Assembly: GCA_002307145.1 (NCBI GenBank)
Contig: DBTR01000067.1
Location: forward strand, 1,278-65,277
Length of the DNA: 64,000 nt
Source of the DNA: Rhodospirillum sp. UBA1311
GTDB lineage: Bacteria; Pseudomonadota; Alphaproteobacteria; Rhodospirillales; Rhodospirillaceae
Reading direction: 5' to 3'
Shown here one piece after another: positions 49,030 to 57,923 of the stretch. The position numbers were made by a program, and so were the translations under genes. The notes under the pieces were generated by a model, which saw only the letters and a program-made list of their open reading frames with translations, was not told the origin of the DNA and ran no database searches. Numbering within the stretch: the stretch's first letter is position 1; every line of letters begins with the position of its first letter.

Positions 49030-51485
49030 TGTCCGAGTCCTCGACCGGCGGACTGACCCGCCGCACGATTTTGCAATCCGGCATCGCGGCAACCGCGCTC
49101 GGCCTGGTGGGTTCGACCTGGCTGGCGCGCGGCGCCGCCGCGGCGACGGCGGCAAGCGGCGAAGTGCTCACCGCATCTCACTGGGGCGCCTTCCGGGCGA
49201 AGGTGGACCAGGGGCGTTTCACCGCGATCCGTCCTTGGGAAAAGGACCCCCATCCCAGCCATCAGTTGGAAGGGGTGCTGGATTCGGTCTACGCGCCCAG
49301 CCGGATCAAGTATCCGATGGTGCGCCGCGCCTTCCTGGAGAAGGGACCGGGAGCCTCGCCCGAAACCCGGGGCAACGGCGACTTCGTCCGGGTATCCTGG
49401 GACCAGGCGCTCGATCTCGTCGCCAAGGAAATGAAGCGGGTTCAGACCGAGCACGGGCCATCCGGCATATTCGCCGGATCCTATGGCTGGATGAGCCCCG
49501 GAAAGCTGCATAACCCCCGCAACCTGCTGCGCCGCCTGATGAACTTGAACGGCGGCTTCGTCACCCACTCGGGCGACTACTCGACCGGCGCGTCCCAGGT
49601 GATCATGCCGCACGTCGTCGGCAGCCTTGAGGTCTACGAGCAGCAGACGGTTTGGCCGGTGGTGGTCGACAACACCTCGTTGATGGTGTTCTGGGGCGCC
49701 GATCCGATGCTGACCAACCAGATCAGTTGGAGCGTCGCCGACCACGGCGCGTACGAAGGCCTGAAGGCGTTCAAGGAAACCGGCAAGAAGGTGATCTGCA
49801 TCGACCCGATCCGCACCGAAACCTGCAATTACCTGAATGCGGAATGGATCGCCCCCCGCCCGCAGACCGACGTCGCGATGATGTTGGGGATCGCCCATAC
49901 CCTCGTCGTCGAAAAGCTGCACGACGAGAAATTCCTGAAGGACTACGCCTACGGCTTCGAGAAATTCCTGCCCTACCTGATGGGCCAGGACGACGGCACG
50001 CCGAAGACCGCCGAGTGGGCGTCGGCGATCTGCGACGTCCCGAGCGACGTGATCAAGGATCTGGCGCGCCGCTTCGCCAAGAATCGCACGATGCTGGCGA
50101 GCGGATGGTCGGTCCAGCGCCAGCACCACGGCGAGCAGGTTCACTGGATGCTGGTCACTCTCGCCTGCATGCTCGGGCAGATCGGATTGCCGGGCGGCGG
50201 CTTCGGGCTCAGCTATCACTACGCCAGCGGCGGCACGCCGACGTCGGAAGCCCCGCCGCTGCCGGGGATCACCGACGGCAGCAAGGCGGTCGGCGGCGCG
50301 GCATGGCTGGGCAGCAGCGGCACGGCCTCGATCCCGCTGGCGCGGGTCGTCGACATGCTGAACAACCCCGGCCAGGAGTTCGACTTCAACGGCACCAAGG
50401 GTAAGTATCCCGACATCAAGCTGATCTATTGGGTCGGCGGCAACCCATTCGTCCATCACCAGGATCGCAACCGGATGGTCAAGGCCTGGAAGCGGGTGGA
50501 AACCTTCATCGTCCACGACAGCCAGTGGACGCCGACCGCCCGCCACGCCGATATCGTGCTGCCCGCCACCACCTCCTACGAACGCAACGACATCGAGCAG
50601 GTCGGGGACTATTCGCTGCGCTACGTCATCGCGATGAAGAAGGTCATCGACCCGATCTTCGAAGCCCGCTCCGACTTCGACATCTTCGCCGCGCTGGCGG
50701 ATCGGATCGGCAAGAAGCAGCCGTTCACCGAAGGCAAGAGCGAGATGGACTGGATTCGCTCGTTCTACGAGGCCGCGATTCCCCTGTCCAAGGGACGCAT
50801 GCCGCCGTTCGACACGTTCTGGCAGGGTGAAGGCGTGGTCGAGTTCCCGGTTTCCGCTGCGGAAAAAAGCTTCACCCGCTTCAAGAAGTTCCGCGACGAC
50901 CCGCTGCTCGAACCGCTCGGCACCCCGACCGGGAAGATCGAGATCTACTCCAACAACATCGCCAAAATGGCCTACGACGACTGCCCGCCCCACCCGACCT
51001 GGATGGAGCCGATCGAACGGCTGGGCGGCCCCACCACGAAATATCCTTTGCACATCAACGCCAAGCATCCGAACGGCAGGCTTCACTCGCAGCTTTGCGG
51101 CACGAAGCTGCGCGACACCTATACCGTTGCCGGACGGGAGCCGTGCCTGATCAACACCCAGGACGCGGCCAAGCGCGGCATCAAGGATGGCGACGTGGTG
51201 CGGGTATTCAACGATCGCGGCCAGATCCTCGCCGGTGCCAAGGTTTCCGACGACATCCGGCCTGGCGTGATCCGCGTCAGCGAAGGCGGCTGGTACGATC
51301 CGGTCGACCCGGCCAAGGAAGGAAGCCTCTGCAAGTACGGCGACGTCAACGTGCTGACCGTGGACGTCGGCACCTCGAAGCTGGCCCAGGGCAACTGCGG
51401 CCATACGGCGGTCGGCGAGGTGGAGAAGTACAAGGGCGCGGCGCCTGCGGTGACGGCCTTCGCCGCACCGAAGGCGGCGTCCTGA
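49026..51485 (+). CDS. dorA: Periplasmic DMSO/TMAO reductase catalytic subunit
   Basis: An 819-residue molybdopterin guanine dinucleotide enzyme with a twin-arginine leader (LTRRTILQSGIAATALGLVG, arginines at 12-13). The molybdenum-ligating serine is S186 (DYSTGASQ). Y153 and W155 (GSYGWMSPGK) lie exactly as far from this serine as Tyr114/Trp116 from Ser147 in Rhodobacter DMSO reductase. E. coli TorA lacks that tyrosine, so this is more likely a DorA with broad S- and N-oxide use. There is no Fe-S cluster motif, as expected for this type. It is exported folded through the Tat system and receives electrons from DorC. Confidence 0.94.
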   Translation: MMSESSTGGLTRRTILQSGIAATALGLVGSTWLARGAAAATAASGEVLTASHWGAFRAKVDQGRFTAIRPWEKDPHPSHQLEGVLDSVYAPSRIKYPMVRRAFLEKGPGASPETRGNGDFVRVSWDQALDLVAKEMKRVQTEHGPSGIFAGSYGWMSPGKLHNPRNLLRRLMNLNGGFVTHSGDYSTGASQVIMPHVVGSLEVYEQQTVWPVVVDNTSLMVFWGADPMLTNQISWSVADHGAYEGLKAFKETGKKVICIDPIRTETCNYLNAEWIAPRPQTDVAMMLGIAHTLVVEKLHDEKFLKDYAYGFEKFLPYLMGQDDGTPKTAEWASAICDVPSDVIKDLARRFAKNRTMLASGWSVQRQHHGEQVHWMLVTLACMLGQIGLPGGGFGLSYHYASGGTPTSEAPPLPGITDGSKAVGGAAWLGSSGTASIPLARVVDMLNNPGQEFDFNGTKGKYPDIKLIYWVGGNPFVHHQDRNRMVKAWKRVETFIVHDSQWTPTARHADIVLPATTSYERNDIEQVGDYSLRYVIAMKKVIDPIFEARSDFDIFAALADRIGKKQPFTEGKSEMDWIRSFYEAAIPLSKGRMPPFDTFWQGEGVVEFPVSAAEKSFTRFKKFRDDPLLEPLGTPTGKIEIYSNNIAKMAYDDCPPHPTWMEPIERLGGPTTKYPLHINAKHPNGRLHSQLCGTKLRDTYTVAGREPCLINTQDAAKRGIKDGDVVRVFNDRGQILAGAKVSDDIRPGVIRVSEGGWYDPVDPAKEGSLCKYGDVNVLTVDVGTSKLAQGNCGHTAVGEVEKYKGAAPAVTAFAAPKAAS

Positions 51486-51490
51486 GTCCC

Positions 51491-51533
51491 GCCGGTTCCG
51501 CCCGATTCCGATCCGGGATCGGGCGGAACCGGC
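51491..51533 (+). terminator. Long hairpin between dorA and moaA
   Basis: GCCGGTTCCGCCCGAT (51491-51506) pairs perfectly over 16 bases with 51518-51533, five bases beyond the dorA stop. There is no U-run after it. Its strength suggests protection of the dorCDA message and reduced expression of moaA. Confidence 0.6.
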
Positions 51534-51561
51534 AACACCGAGACAATCGGGAGCCAACGCG

Positions 51562-52548
51562 ATGATCGATTCCTTCGGTCGCCCGATCACGTATCTGCGG
51601 GTTTCGGTCACCGACCGATGCAATCTGCGGTGCTTTTACTGCATGACCGACGATCCTGAATTCCTGCCCCGCCGCGACATTCTCGATATCGAGGAGTTGG
51701 AGCGGCTCTGCCGGGTCTTCGTGCGGCTGGGGGTGCGGAAAATCCGGATCACCGGGGGCGAGCCGCTGGTCCGGCGCGGGATCATGGACCTGCTCCGTCC
51801 GCTCGGGCAGGAAATCGCGGCGGGTCGCCTGCGGGAACTCTGCCTGACCACCAACGGCATGCAGCTCGCCCGCTTCGCGCCCGCGCTGGCGGCCACCGGA
51901 GTGCGGCGGATCAACGTCTCGCTCGACAGCCTGGATGCCGACGTCTTTCGGCGGATCACCCGCGGCGGCGATCTGGCTACCGTGCTGCATGGCGTATCCG
52001 CCGCGCGAGACGCCGGATTGGCGGTCAAGATCAACGCCGTGGCCTTGCGCGGCGTCAACGATGGCGGCCTTGGCGACCTGGTTGCCTGGTGCGGCGAACA
52101 AGGCTTCGACCTGACTCTGATCGAAACCATGCCGCTTGGCGGTCTCGCCGCCAGTCGCGCAATGCAATATCTCCCACTCGACGAGGTTCGCCGCCACTTG
52201 GCCCGCAACTGGACGCTCGTGCCCTCCGATTACCGGACCGACGGACCGGCACGCTATTGGGACATCCGGGAAACCGGGTGCCGGCTCGGCTGCATCGAAG
52301 CCATGAGCCATTGCTTTTGCGCGAGCTGCAATCGGGTGCGCCTGACCGCCGCAGGGTCGTTGAACCTTTGCCTGGGACGAAGCGACAGCGTCGATCTGCG
52401 CACGTTGCTGCGCACCCACGACAGCGACGCCCACCTCGAACGCGCGATTCTCGCCGCCGTCGCGGCCAAGCCCGAGGGCCACGATTTCGCGATCGGCGCG
52501 GGCATCCCGCCGGTCTCGTTCCGCCGGATGTACCAGACCGGCGGCTGA
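51562..52548 (+). CDS. moaA: GTP 3',8-cyclase MoaA (molybdenum cofactor biosynthesis)
   Basis: A 328-residue radical SAM enzyme. The first cluster cysteines are in DRCNLRCFYCM and the second set in CFCASCNRVRLTAAGSLNLC. RKIRITGGEPLVRRG is the SAM-binding GGEP block. The C-terminal Gly-Gly, functional in MoaA, is present (YQTGG). It catalyses the first step from GTP to the pterin. Placement right after dorA links cofactor supply to the molybdoenzyme. The genome may have another copy in a moa operon. Confidence 0.94.
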   Translation: MIDSFGRPITYLRVSVTDRCNLRCFYCMTDDPEFLPRRDILDIEELERLCRVFVRLGVRKIRITGGEPLVRRGIMDLLRPLGQEIAAGRLRELCLTTNGMQLARFAPALAATGVRRINVSLDSLDADVFRRITRGGDLATVLHGVSAARDAGLAVKINAVALRGVNDGGLGDLVAWCGEQGFDLTLIETMPLGGLAASRAMQYLPLDEVRRHLARNWTLVPSDYRTDGPARYWDIRETGCRLGCIEAMSHCFCASCNRVRLTAAGSLNLCLGRSDSVDLRTLLRTHDSDAHLERAILAAVAAKPEGHDFAIGAGIPPVSFRRMYQTGG

Positions 52549-52577
52549 CTGGAGATCCCGCCGCGAGGGACGACGCC

Positions 52578-53462
52578 TCAACCCTCGCCGCCGCGACGGA
52601 CACGGGCGAGAGTGCTGTGGAGGAGCTCGATGAGGTCTTGCTTCTTCTCCTGGCGGCGCATGACGATGCCGAGCTCGCGGGTGAGCCCGATGTCGCCGAA
52701 CGGCAGGACTCGCATGTTCAGCACCCGGGCGCGCGGAATGTAGAGACCCGGCACGATCCCCGCCCCCAGGCCCGCGCCCACCATCAGCACGATCGCCTCG
52801 AAGGTGTCGAGCTCCATTTCCGGCACCAGCTTCAACCCCTTGCGTTCCAGTACCGCATCGATCTCGCGCTCGCCGGGAAGAATCGGGACGAACCGCAGGT
52901 ACGGCGCCGACGACAGGACTTCGTCGTCGGTGAGACCCGGGGTTCCCGGTGGGGCGATCACGTAGAAGCGCTCGACCGCATAAGACTTCCACAGCAGATC
53001 GCGATTCTCGACCGGAGGACCGACCACCAGGGCGGCATCGAGGCGTCCGGCGCGGACTTCCTGGGTGAGTTCGGACGACAGGCGGCCGCTGCCAACCAGG
53101 CGCAGCGACAGGCGCGGGTGGCTCGACTTGAGGGCGTGGAGCGCCTCGGGAAGGCCCGACGACAGGGCGCTGCGCACCGCCCCGATGGTGAGGTTGCCGC
53201 CGATATGGGCGCGACTGTTGCGTTCGAGAAAGAGGTCGTGCGCGTTGAGGATCGTGCGCGCGGTTTCGACGTACATGCGGCCGACGCGGGTCAGGCGCGG
53301 TGGACGACAGGCACGGTCGAACAGCGGCAGGCGCAACTGGCTTTCGAGGTCGCCCATCTGCTGGCTGACCGCCGACTGGGTCAGGTTGACGGCCTGGGCG
53401 GCACGGGAAAACGAGCCGTATTCGGCCACCGCCACCAGGGTTGCAAGCTTTCTCAGATCCAT
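52578..53462 (-). CDS. LysR-family transcriptional regulator
   Basis: A 294-residue LysR protein. The HTH is at residues 1-60 (MDLRKLATLVAVAEYGSFSRAAQAVNLTQSAVSQQMGDLE region) and the effector domain follows. The ATG at 53462 is preceded by GAGG; a TTG eight codons earlier is less likely. It is divergent from the aminotransferase-lyase-TTT operon, with an AT-rich gap between, and is the natural candidate for its control. Convergent with moaA. Confidence 0.9.
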   Translation of the reverse strand: MDLRKLATLVAVAEYGSFSRAAQAVNLTQSAVSQQMGDLESQLRLPLFDRACRPPRLTRVGRMYVETARTILNAHDLFLERNSRAHIGGNLTIGAVRSALSSGLPEALHALKSSHPRLSLRLVGSGRLSSELTQEVRAGRLDAALVVGPPVENRDLLWKSYAVERFYVIAPPGTPGLTDDEVLSSAPYLRFVPILPGEREIDAVLERKGLKLVPEMELDTFEAIVLMVGAGLGAGIVPGLYIPRARVLNMRVLPFGDIGLTRELGIVMRRQEKKQDLIELLHSTLARVRRGGEG

Positions 53463-53494
53463 GCCGCCTCGCAACTTTGTAAGCAAAGCTTATA

Positions 53495-53552
53495 CTAATA
53501 ATTAGATAAATTCGCTATCACGAATTCTAAATCCCGTCATACTAATTTTTAG
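53495..53552. promoter_or_regulatory. Two CTAA-N3-TTAG palindromes in the divergent promoter
   Basis: CTAATAATTAG (53495-53505) and CTAATTTTTAG (53542-53552) share the symmetrical frame CTAA-N3-TTAG and lie 47 bases apart, each within a direct repeat ATACTAAT. They sit in the most AT-rich stretch of the window, between the LysR gene and the aminotransferase gene, and are candidate regulator sites. Confidence 0.45.
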
Positions 53553-53629
53553 GCGAACGTAGAAAGAGCCTAAAACTTATGCACATGCCGGCGGCGTTTC
53601 CGGCCGATCCGGCATCGCGGGAGCGAAGA

Positions 53630-54829
53630 ATGTCGATGATTGCGGAACACATGAGCTGCATCAAACAGTCCGCCGCCTCGGTCGTATCGGCGCGGGCGGT
53701 GGCATTGCGGCAGCAGGGCAAGGACGTCATCAGCCTTTCGGCAGGCGAGCCCGATTTCCCCACCCCGGAACACGTTCAGCTGGCGGGCATCCGCGCGATC
53801 GTCGAAGGCAAGACCAAATACCCGCCGATTCCCGGCATCATGCCCTTGCGCAAGGCGGTGTGCGCCAAGCTCAAGCGCGAAAACGGCCTCGACTACGCCC
53901 CCGAACAGGTGATTGCGAGTTCGGGCGCGAAGCAGGTGATCTTCAATGCGCTCGCCGTCACCCTCGATCCCGGCGACGAGGTGATCGTGCCCGCACCGTA
54001 TTTCGGCTGCTACACCGAGGAGACCGCGCTGTGCAAAGGCGTGCCGGTGGTGGTGGAAACCACCATCGCGGACGGCTTCCGCCTCGACGCCGCGCGCCTC
54101 GAAGCCGCAATCACGCCGCGCACCAAGTGGCTGATCCTCAACAACCCCAACAACCCCTCGGGCGCGGTTCTCGATCGCGGCCGCCTGGAGGCGATCGCCG
54201 AGGTGCTGCGACGCCATCCGCAGGTCTGGGTGCTCTCCGACGACATCTACGAACACCTGATCTACGACGACCTGCCGTTCATCTCGATTCTCGAAGTCGC
54301 TCCCGACCTCAAGGACCGCACCCTGGTGGTGAACGGCTTTTCCAAGACCTTCAGCATGACCGGCTGGCGTCTCGGCTACGGCGCAGGCCCGCTGGAGCTG
54401 ATCAAGAACATGACGAAGTACCAGTCGCAGAGCACCAGCGGCGCATGCCAGGTCTCGCAATGGGCCGGCGTCGCCGCGCTCGAAGGCGAGATGGGGTTCG
54501 CGGCGCGCCAGCGCGCGATCTTCCAGAAGCGGCGCGACCTCGTGGTGCAGCGCCTCGGCGCGGTTCCGGGGCTGGAGGCGATCTGCCCCGAAGGCGCGTT
54601 CTACGTCTATGTTTCGTGCACAGCGATGCTCGGCCGCACCGCGCCCGATGGCCGTGCGATCGCGAGCGATGCGGACTTCGCCGACTACCTGCTCGATGCG
54701 GGCGTGGCGCTGATCCCGGGCGTCGCGTTCGGGCTTTCGCCGTTCGTGCGGATCTCGTTCGCCACCGACACCGCGTCCCTTGAGGAAGCCTGCCGCCGGA
54801 TCGCCGCCGCGTGCGCCGACCTCCGCTAG
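53630..54829 (+). CDS. Class I/II aminotransferase (aspartate aminotransferase-like)
   Basis: A 399-residue fold-type I PLP enzyme. It has VISLSAGEPDFPTPEHV, NNPNNPSGAVLDRGRLEAI, the DDIYEHLIYDD block and the cofactor lysine in VNGFSKTFSMTGWRLGYGAGP, with the substrate-carboxylate arginine in FVRISFATD. This is the bacterial subgroup that includes Rhizobium/Thermus aspartate aminotransferases. The ATG at 53630 follows GGGAG. It opens the operon. With a C-N lyase next to it, aspartate released from the substrate could be transaminated to oxaloacetate. Confidence 0.88.
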   Translation: MSMIAEHMSCIKQSAASVVSARAVALRQQGKDVISLSAGEPDFPTPEHVQLAGIRAIVEGKTKYPPIPGIMPLRKAVCAKLKRENGLDYAPEQVIASSGAKQVIFNALAVTLDPGDEVIVPAPYFGCYTEETALCKGVPVVVETTIADGFRLDAARLEAAITPRTKWLILNNPNNPSGAVLDRGRLEAIAEVLRRHPQVWVLSDDIYEHLIYDDLPFISILEVAPDLKDRTLVVNGFSKTFSMTGWRLGYGAGPLELIKNMTKYQSQSTSGACQVSQWAGVAALEGEMGFAARQRAIFQKRRDLVVQRLGAVPGLEAICPEGAFYVYVSCTAMLGRTAPDGRAIASDADFADYLLDAGVALIPGVAFGLSPFVRISFATDTASLEEACRRIAAACADLR

Positions 54830-54877
54830 GCCGTGCCACGAAATTCCGAGAACGAGAAGAAGAAGGGTACGCAACAC

Positions 54878-56233
54878 ATGATCGACATCGTCCACCCGAT
54901 GGATGCCCCACTGTTCAAGGGCCTGACCTCGACCCCAGCGATGCGCGAGATCTTCCAGGCGAGCGGTTTCGTGCAGGCCTGGCTCGACGTCGAAGCGGCG
55001 CTCGCCGAAGCTCAGGCGGAAATCGGCATGATCCCCGCCGAGGCCGCCGCGGCGATCCGCGCCAAGGCCGACGTGAAGCTGATCGACATCGAGCGGGTCC
55101 TGGCCCACGGCAAGGAAACCGCCCACACCCTGCTCGGCGTGTTGCGCGAATACCGGGCCAACCTCGGCGATCCGCACCAGACCTGGCTGCACTACGGCGC
55201 GACCACCCAGGACATCCTCGACAGCGCGACGATGCTGACCGTCGCCCGCGCCCATGCGGAGATCGGCCGCCAACTCGACGATATCGTCGACGTCCTGCTG
55301 CGGTTGATGACGCGCCACCGCGACACCCTGGCGGTGGCGCGTTCCCACGGCAACCACGCCTTGCCCTTCACCTTCGGCCTCAAGGTCGCGGGTTGGCTCG
55401 ACGAAATGGACCGCAACCGCGATCGCTGGCGCGAGCTTCGCGCGCGGTGTCTGGTCGGCAACCTCTCGGGGGCGATCGGAACCTTCGCCGCCTGGGGCGA
55501 CCAGGGCCTGGACCTGCAGCAGCGCGCCTGCCGCATTCTCGGCCTCGGCGTACCGCGCACCTGGTGGCACGCCCAGCGCGATCGCCTCGCCGAACTCCTC
55601 AACGCACTGTCGCTGGTCGCCGGAACCTCGGCGCGCATCGCGCAGGAAATCTATGTCTCCTGCATGACCGAGATCGGCGAACTCGCCGAGGCCTACACCC
55701 ACGACACCGTCGGCTCCAGCACCATGCCGCACAAGCTCAACCCGATCGGCAGCGAGTGGGTGCGCTCGCTCGCGGCGATCGTGCAGGGCAACGCGGCGGT
55801 GATGGACCGCCTGATGACGCCGCTCAACGAACGCGACGGCAGCGTCTGGCGCGCCGAATGGGTGACGGTGCCGGAAACCTTCTGCCTCGCCGGAGCGATG
55901 CTCGCCCAGCTGCACAAGGTGCTCTCGGGCCTCCGCGTCAACGAAAAGCGGATGCGCGCCAACCTCGACCAGCTCAAGGGCGTACTGCTCTCCGAACGGG
56001 TGATGTTCGTACTGTCGCGGGCGATGCCGCTCGGCGCTGCGCACGAGGTGATCCACGAGATTTCGCTCAAGGCGCTGGAGGAGGACAAGCCGATGCTCGA
56101 CCTTCTGCTCGCCGATACGCGTGTGGCGAAAGCCTGCGACCGGGCGGAGCTCGAAGCGGCGCTCAAGCCGGAGAACTACACCGGCCTCTCCGCCGTCATC
56201 GTCGATGCGCTCGCCCGCGAGGTGCGTGGATGA
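54878..56233 (+). CDS. Fumarase/aspartase/argininosuccinate lyase superfamily C-N (or C-O) lyase
   Basis: A 451-residue member of the lyase superfamily of fumarase, adenylosuccinate lyase and 3-carboxymuconate cycloisomerase. The signature GSSTMPHKLNP with its catalytic serine loop is intact, as are TTQDILDSA and RSHGNHALPFTFGLKVAGW. It is nearest in style to the cycloisomerase/adenylosuccinate branch, which also contains EDDS and iminodisuccinate lyases. No purine or protocatechuate genes are near. Its start follows AAGGG, and it overlaps the next gene by four bases. A lyase giving fumarate plus an amino acid is the best guess. Confidence 0.85.
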   Translation: MIDIVHPMDAPLFKGLTSTPAMREIFQASGFVQAWLDVEAALAEAQAEIGMIPAEAAAAIRAKADVKLIDIERVLAHGKETAHTLLGVLREYRANLGDPHQTWLHYGATTQDILDSATMLTVARAHAEIGRQLDDIVDVLLRLMTRHRDTLAVARSHGNHALPFTFGLKVAGWLDEMDRNRDRWRELRARCLVGNLSGAIGTFAAWGDQGLDLQQRACRILGLGVPRTWWHAQRDRLAELLNALSLVAGTSARIAQEIYVSCMTEIGELAEAYTHDTVGSSTMPHKLNPIGSEWVRSLAAIVQGNAAVMDRLMTPLNERDGSVWRAEWVTVPETFCLAGAMLAQLHKVLSGLRVNEKRMRANLDQLKGVLLSERVMFVLSRAMPLGAAHEVIHEISLKALEEDKPMLDLLLADTRVAKACDRAELEAALKPENYTGLSAVIVDALAREVRG

Positions 56234-57624
56234 CCGCCGCCGCACCCTGGCTCGCGCCTCTGGCGGATTGGTGCGCGTCGCTCGACGGCGCGACCCTTTC
56301 CGCAACCGTGCGCGACCGGGTGCGGGACGCGGCTCTCGATTGGTACGGGGCGCTCGCCGCGGGCGTCGCCCATCCCCTGGCGCCACGCTATCGCGCGGCG
56401 CTACTCCGCGACGGCATCGGCAACGCTTCGGTGGCGGGTGACCCGACCCTGCGTCCGATCCTGACGGCCGCGCCGCTCAACGCCGCGTTGTCGCATCTCG
56501 CCGAGGTCGACGACGGCCACCGCCTCGCGATCATGCATCCCGGGATCACCGTGATGCCGGTGGCCCTCGCCCTTGCCGAGATGCGCGACCTCTCCGCCGC
56601 CGACCTGCGCGCGGCGATCGTCGCCGGATACGAGGTCGGGCTGCGCGTCGGCGCGTTGCTCGGCAAGGCGCATTACGCGGTCTGCCATGTCACCGCCACC
56701 GCCGGATGCTTCGCCGCCGCCGCCACCGCGAGCCGCGCATTGGGACTTTCGGCGGAACGCACGTTGCACGCGCTCGGACACGCCGGAACCCAGGCGGCGG
56801 GGCTATGGCAGTTTCTCGACGACAATGCCGAGGCGGCCAAGGCCTTCCATGCCGCGACTGCGGCGCGCAACGGCCTGACTGCGGCGTTTCTCGCGGAATC
56901 CGGGATCCCGGGCGCCGTCCGGGTCCTTGAGGGGCCGCGAGGCCTGCTGGCCGCATATCACCTCGCTGCGGATCCGGCACGCCTCGCGGTTCCGACCGCG
57001 CCACCGCTCCAGATCGAAACCGTGACGGTCAAGAGCTGGCCGACCTGCGGCCAGATGCACAGTTGCCTCGACGCGGTGCGCGACATCCTCGCGGCCACGC
57101 CGCTGAAGCCGGAACAGGTGGCGGTGGTGCGGGTGCGCGGCCCGAAGGCGCAGACCGACATCGCCGCGCGCCGCGACCCGAAAACCTTCGAGGAGGCGAA
57201 GTTCTCCACCGCCTTCTGCGTCGCGTTCCAACTGACCGAAGGCGACCTGACCTTCGCCAACTTCACCGCAGCCGCGCTCGACCGCCCCGATATCCACGCG
57301 CTCGCCGCGCACGTCAGCGTCGTCGAGGATCCGGCGCTCACCGCGCGCTTCCCCGCCGAGCGTCCCGCCGAGGTCGAGATCGAGCTTGCCGACGGACGCC
57401 GCCTCCGCGCCGCCCGCGCCTTCCGCCGCGGCGATCCGGAGGCGCCGTGGAGCTTCCCCGAACTGATCGCGCGCTTCGATGCGATCGCAACCGCGCTGCC
57501 GGAAATGCAGCGCGCCGAGGTCGTCGCCTGGTGCGCCGCCCTCGCGATGAGCGACACCCGCCAGGGCGCGGCGGTTCGCCACGTGTTCGATAACATGCGC
57601 CCACACAAGGGAGTAACGCAGTGA
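56230..57624 (+). CDS. MmgE/PrpD-family protein
   Basis: A 464-residue protein of the 2-methylcitrate dehydratase-like family: EVDDGHRLAIMHPGITVMPVALA (the DDxH region), AHYAVCHVTATAGCFAAAATASRALGL, HALGHAGTQAAGLWQF and KSWPTCGQMHS. The family includes methylcitrate dehydratase, cis-aconitate decarboxylase and iminodisuccinate epimerase; the last was the first structure solved for it, from Agrobacterium. Directly downstream of a C-N lyase gene with ATGA overlap, an epimerase preparing the substrate for that lyase is the most attractive role. Confidence 0.87.
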   Translation: MTAAAPWLAPLADWCASLDGATLSATVRDRVRDAALDWYGALAAGVAHPLAPRYRAALLRDGIGNASVAGDPTLRPILTAAPLNAALSHLAEVDDGHRLAIMHPGITVMPVALALAEMRDLSAADLRAAIVAGYEVGLRVGALLGKAHYAVCHVTATAGCFAAAATASRALGLSAERTLHALGHAGTQAAGLWQFLDDNAEAAKAFHAATAARNGLTAAFLAESGIPGAVRVLEGPRGLLAAYHLAADPARLAVPTAPPLQIETVTVKSWPTCGQMHSCLDAVRDILAATPLKPEQVAVVRVRGPKAQTDIAARRDPKTFEEAKFSTAFCVAFQLTEGDLTFANFTAAALDRPDIHALAAHVSVVEDPALTARFPAERPAEVEIELADGRRLRAARAFRRGDPEAPWSFPELIARFDAIATALPEMQRAEVVAWCAALAMSDTRQGAAVRHVFDNMRPHKGVTQ

Positions 57625-57923
57625 TCCGCAACGCCATCATCATCGACGCGGGCGACAACATCGCCACCGTGCTGCGCGATGTCGCGGCCGGCGAGGAGGT
57701 CGTCGCCGGACTGGGCGACGAAGCCGTCGTCCTCGTCGCCGCCGAACCGATTCCGTTCGGCCACAAGGTTGCCGTACGCGCCATCGCCAAGGACGAGGAA
57801 ATTCTCAAATACGCGGCGGTGATCGGCGCCGCGACCCGGGACATCGCCCGGGGCATGCACGTCCACGTCCAGAACGTCGTCAGCCTGCGTGGCCGCGGCG
57901 ACCTCGAACCCCGGGAGAAATGA
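57621..57923 (+). CDS. UxaA-family dehydratase small subunit (SAF domain)
   Basis: A 100-residue SAF-domain protein, corresponding to the N-terminal domain of altronate/galactarate dehydratases and to the small subunit of sulfolactate sulfo-lyase. PIPFGHKVAVRAIAKDEEILKYAAVIG is the recognisable core, and HVHVQNVVSLRGRGD the end. GTG start overlapping the previous stop (GTGA), with AAGGGAG upstream. It acts together with the large subunit encoded next, overlapping by four bases. Confidence 0.88.
   Translation: MIRNAIIIDAGDNIATVLRDVAAGEEVVAGLGDEAVVLVAAEPIPFGHKVAVRAIAKDEEILKYAAVIGAATRDIARGMHVHVQNVVSLRGRGDLEPREK

Noticed and set aside
49026..51485. Annotation as TMAO reductase TorA
   Set aside because: The tyrosine corresponding to Tyr114 of DMSO reductase is present; TorA lacks it.
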